7,431 nucleotides of DNA, from assembly GCA_013154135.1 (NCBI GenBank), contig JAADDB010000079.1:1-7431 (forward strand), read 5' to 3'. Shown one piece after another: positions 6,749-7,431 of the stretch (positions within the stretch are counted from its first letter, which is position 1; each line of letters begins with the position of its first letter). A model generated the notes under the pieces. The model was not told where the DNA came from, ran no database searches, and saw only the letters and a list, made by a program, of their open reading frames with translations. The translations under genes and the position numbers were made by a program. This stretch comes from Chloroflexota bacterium (GTDB taxonomy: Bacteria; Chloroflexota; Anaerolineae; JAADDB01).

Positions 6749-6777
6749 ATCATACCGTAATTGCACCGGTTCGTCAA
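6749..6777 (-). promoter_or_regulatory. Sigma70-type promoter of the GT39 gene block
   Basis: On the minus strand, TTGACG (6777-6772) is followed by a 17-bp spacer and TATGAT (6754-6749), each box matching consensus in five of six positions. Transcription would start near 6742, giving a leader of about 127 nt before the TTG start. It is the only good promoter seen for the five minus-strand genes. Heptad array C begins 9 bp upstream of the -35 box. Confidence 0.75.
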
Positions 6778-6786
6778 CGTACGTGA

Positions 6787-6821
6787 GGCATAACGAGTAA
6801 TGAGTAACGATTGACGATTAA
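6787..6821 (-). repeat. Heptad array C, inverted orientation, next to the promoter
   Basis: Read on the minus strand, the order is a-b-c-c-d (d = TTATGCC): five 7-bp units, 35 bp. It is the only array in the window in this orientation. Relative to the GT39 promoter it spans about -45 to -79. Confidence 0.8.
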
Positions 6822-6855
6822 GGCAGGCAACGGCGATGTGTGGTCATGTCCGACC

Positions 6856-6907
6856 GCCCGGGGCTGAACCCCCCGGGCTAAATGGGGAGAAGCCCCCTTC
6901 AGGGGCT
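6856..6907. repeat. REP-like pair of GC-rich hairpins
   Basis: The first hairpin has arms GCCCGGGG (6856-6863) and CCCCGGGC (6871-6878) around a 7-nt loop. The second has arms AGCCCC (6891-6896) and GGGGCT (6902-6907) around a 5-nt loop. Two short GC palindromes in tandem recall REP/BIME-type extragenic repeats. Copy number elsewhere cannot be seen. Confidence 0.55.
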
Positions 6908-6920
6908 CTATATGGACACG

Positions 6921-7053
6921 TAACCGGCCAGGAATCGCCACCCTCGGCCCATGATGGCCTCCCGCCCTTTTACTCGTTATGCGTTACAACCTCCGCAGCC
7001 AACCTTATCCTCCAGCCAACTCCTCTTAATCGTTACTCATTAATCGTTAATCG
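6921..7053 (+). repeat. Degenerate long direct repeat, copy 1
   Basis: Aligns with 7187-7336 at an offset of 266 bp, growing to 276 bp through small insertions. Shared islands include TAACCGGCC, CGGCCCA, GATGG, TTTTAC, CTCCG and GCCAACC. It contains array D, and array E forms its right end. Confidence 0.65.
6970..6990 (+). repeat. Heptad array D (short, degenerate)
   Basis: Three units, TTACTCG, TTATGCG and a diverged TTACAAC. It lies at the same place in long-repeat copy 1 as array F in copy 2. Confidence 0.55.
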
Positions 7054-7060
7054 TTTAGGA
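7026..7060 (+). repeat. Heptad array E
   Basis: The order is a-c-a-a followed by a diverged fifth unit, TTTAGGA. The left flank resembles CAGCCAACTC. It corresponds to array G in the second long-repeat copy. Confidence 0.75.
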
Positions 7061-7114
7061 AGGCCCTCACTCCACCCCTCGTGGGTTGGCGGGGGAAAGA
7101 TCGCAGGCGTTTCG

Positions 7115-7150
7115 CCCCTCCTCTCTCCCAATGCTGGGAGAGAGGAGGGG
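7115..7150. repeat. Perfect 16-bp stem-loop
   Basis: The arms CCCCTCCTCTCTCCCA and TGGGAGAGAGGAGGGG pair perfectly around the loop ATGC. The arms are pyrimidine-rich and purine-rich. No T-run follows on either strand, so it does not look like an intrinsic terminator. It resembles extragenic CCTCTCCC/GGGAGAGG palindromes seen in many bacteria. Confidence 0.7.
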
Positions 7151-7237
7151 GCCAAGGGGGTTGTGTGGAACACGGATGGAGGTACATAACCGGCCGAGCA
7201 TTGCCCCGCACGGCCCACGATGGTCATCCCGCCTCTT

Positions 7238-7258
7238 TTACCCGTTACTCGTTAGAAT
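7238..7258 (+). repeat. Heptad array F (short, degenerate)
   Basis: Three units, TTACCCG, TTACTCG and a diverged TTAGAAT. Counterpart of array D. Confidence 0.55.
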
Positions 7259-7301
7259 CTCCGTCCATCCAAGCCAACCCTATCCCTCAGCCGATCCCCC
7301 C

Positions 7302-7336
7302 TTAATCGTTAATCGTCAATCGTTACTCTTTACGCC
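7302..7336 (+). repeat. Heptad array G (5 x 7 bp)
   Basis: The order is a-a-b-c followed by TTACGCC. It has five units like arrays A and B but in a different order, so the arrays are not simple copies of each other. The left flank is CAGCCGATCC-like. Confidence 0.8.
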
Positions 7337-7382
7337 CCAGAACCTCACCCATCCCACCCGACCTCGCCCTTCAGCCAACCCT

Positions 7383-7417
7383 TTAATCGTTACTCATTAA
7401 TCGTCAACCGTTACTCC
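7383..7417 (+). repeat. Heptad array H (5 x 7 bp)
   Basis: The order is a-c-a-b'-c, where b' = TCAACCG. The left flank CAGCCAACCC matches that of array E. It lies close to the end of the window. Confidence 0.8.
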
Positions 7418-7431
7418 CCCCTCCCCCCGCC

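Larger units (their letters stand above)
7187..7336 (+). repeat. Degenerate long direct repeat, copy 2
   Basis: Partner of 6921-7053 with shared islands in the same order, slightly longer because of small insertions near 7261-7275. It contains array F, and array G forms its right end. Confidence 0.65.
6778..7431. other. Gene-free repeat-rich region
   Basis: No credible gene lies here. The open frames are short, overlap repeats and hairpins, and lack ribosome binding sites or family motifs. The region holds heptad arrays C to H, a degenerate direct duplication (6921-7053 and 7187-7336), a pair of GC-rich hairpins (6856-6907) and a perfect 16-bp stem-loop (7115-7150). Array flanks share a CAGCCRAYYC-like sequence before arrays E, G and H. 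Confidence 0.7.

Noticed and set aside
6616..6777. N-terminal extension of the GT39 protein to ATG codons at 6753 or 6777
   Set aside because: Those codons coincide with the -10 and -35 boxes, the intervening sequence forms two strong hairpins, and the peptide is not membrane-like. The RBS points to TTG at 6615.
1803..6777. Biosynthetic, defence or sugar-pathway cluster
   Set aside because: The five genes belong to unrelated families, and no helicase, nuclease, toxin, NRPS/PKS or sugar-nucleotide pathway set accompanies them.
6836..7400. Small open frames in the repeat region as genes
   Set aside because: They cross hairpins and heptad arrays, overlap each other in several frames, lack ribosome binding sites and give low-complexity products.

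Overview
This window looks like a moderately GC-rich bacterial chromosome segment. Strong AGGAGG-type ribosome binding sites, a good sigma70-type promoter and the protein set (a DUF6391-like membrane protein directly before holA, and a GT39 membrane glycosyltransferase with a long soluble tail) suggest a Chloroflexota, Anaerolineae-like organism. That placement is inferred from protein style only. No rRNA, tRNA, CRISPR array, transposase or phage gene was seen.

Layout. Positions 1-296 are non-coding and carry two identical 35-bp heptad arrays. A two-gene plus-strand unit follows: a DUF6391-like protein (297-824) and holA, the DNA polymerase III delta subunit (833-1834). HolA converges on, and overlaps by 32 bp, a minus-strand block read from about 6742 down to 1803. 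In transcription order this block encodes a GT39/ArnT-like glycosyltransferase (6615-4897), a TIGR01777-family SDR epimerase (4885-3971), a Tat-signal gluconate 2-dehydrogenase subunit 3-like protein (3974-3231), an NmrA-type NAD(P)-binding protein (3234-2371) and a MaoC-type hydratase (2279-1803). The first four are tightly packed: an 11-bp gap with an RBS over the stop codon, then two ATGA overlaps. MaoC follows after 91 bp. The genes do not form one recognisable pathway. They resemble a housekeeping or membrane-and-redox gene string rather than a defence or biosynthetic cluster.

The most interesting parts are non-coding. The GT39 gene has a sigma70-like promoter (6749-6777, 17-bp spacer) and a leader of about 127 nt with two perfect stem-loops. 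The second has the form of an intrinsic terminator just before the RBS. A possible competing pairing between the two would make this a transcription attenuator. Positions 6778-7431 are a gene-free repeat region: six heptad arrays (consensus T[T/C]A[A/C]TCN, usually five copies, 35 bp), a degenerate long direct duplication, a REP-like hairpin pair and a perfect 16-bp stem-loop. The heptad arrays occur on both sides of the gene block and look like a genome-wide family of short tandem repeats, reminiscent of cyanobacterial STRR heptanucleotides.
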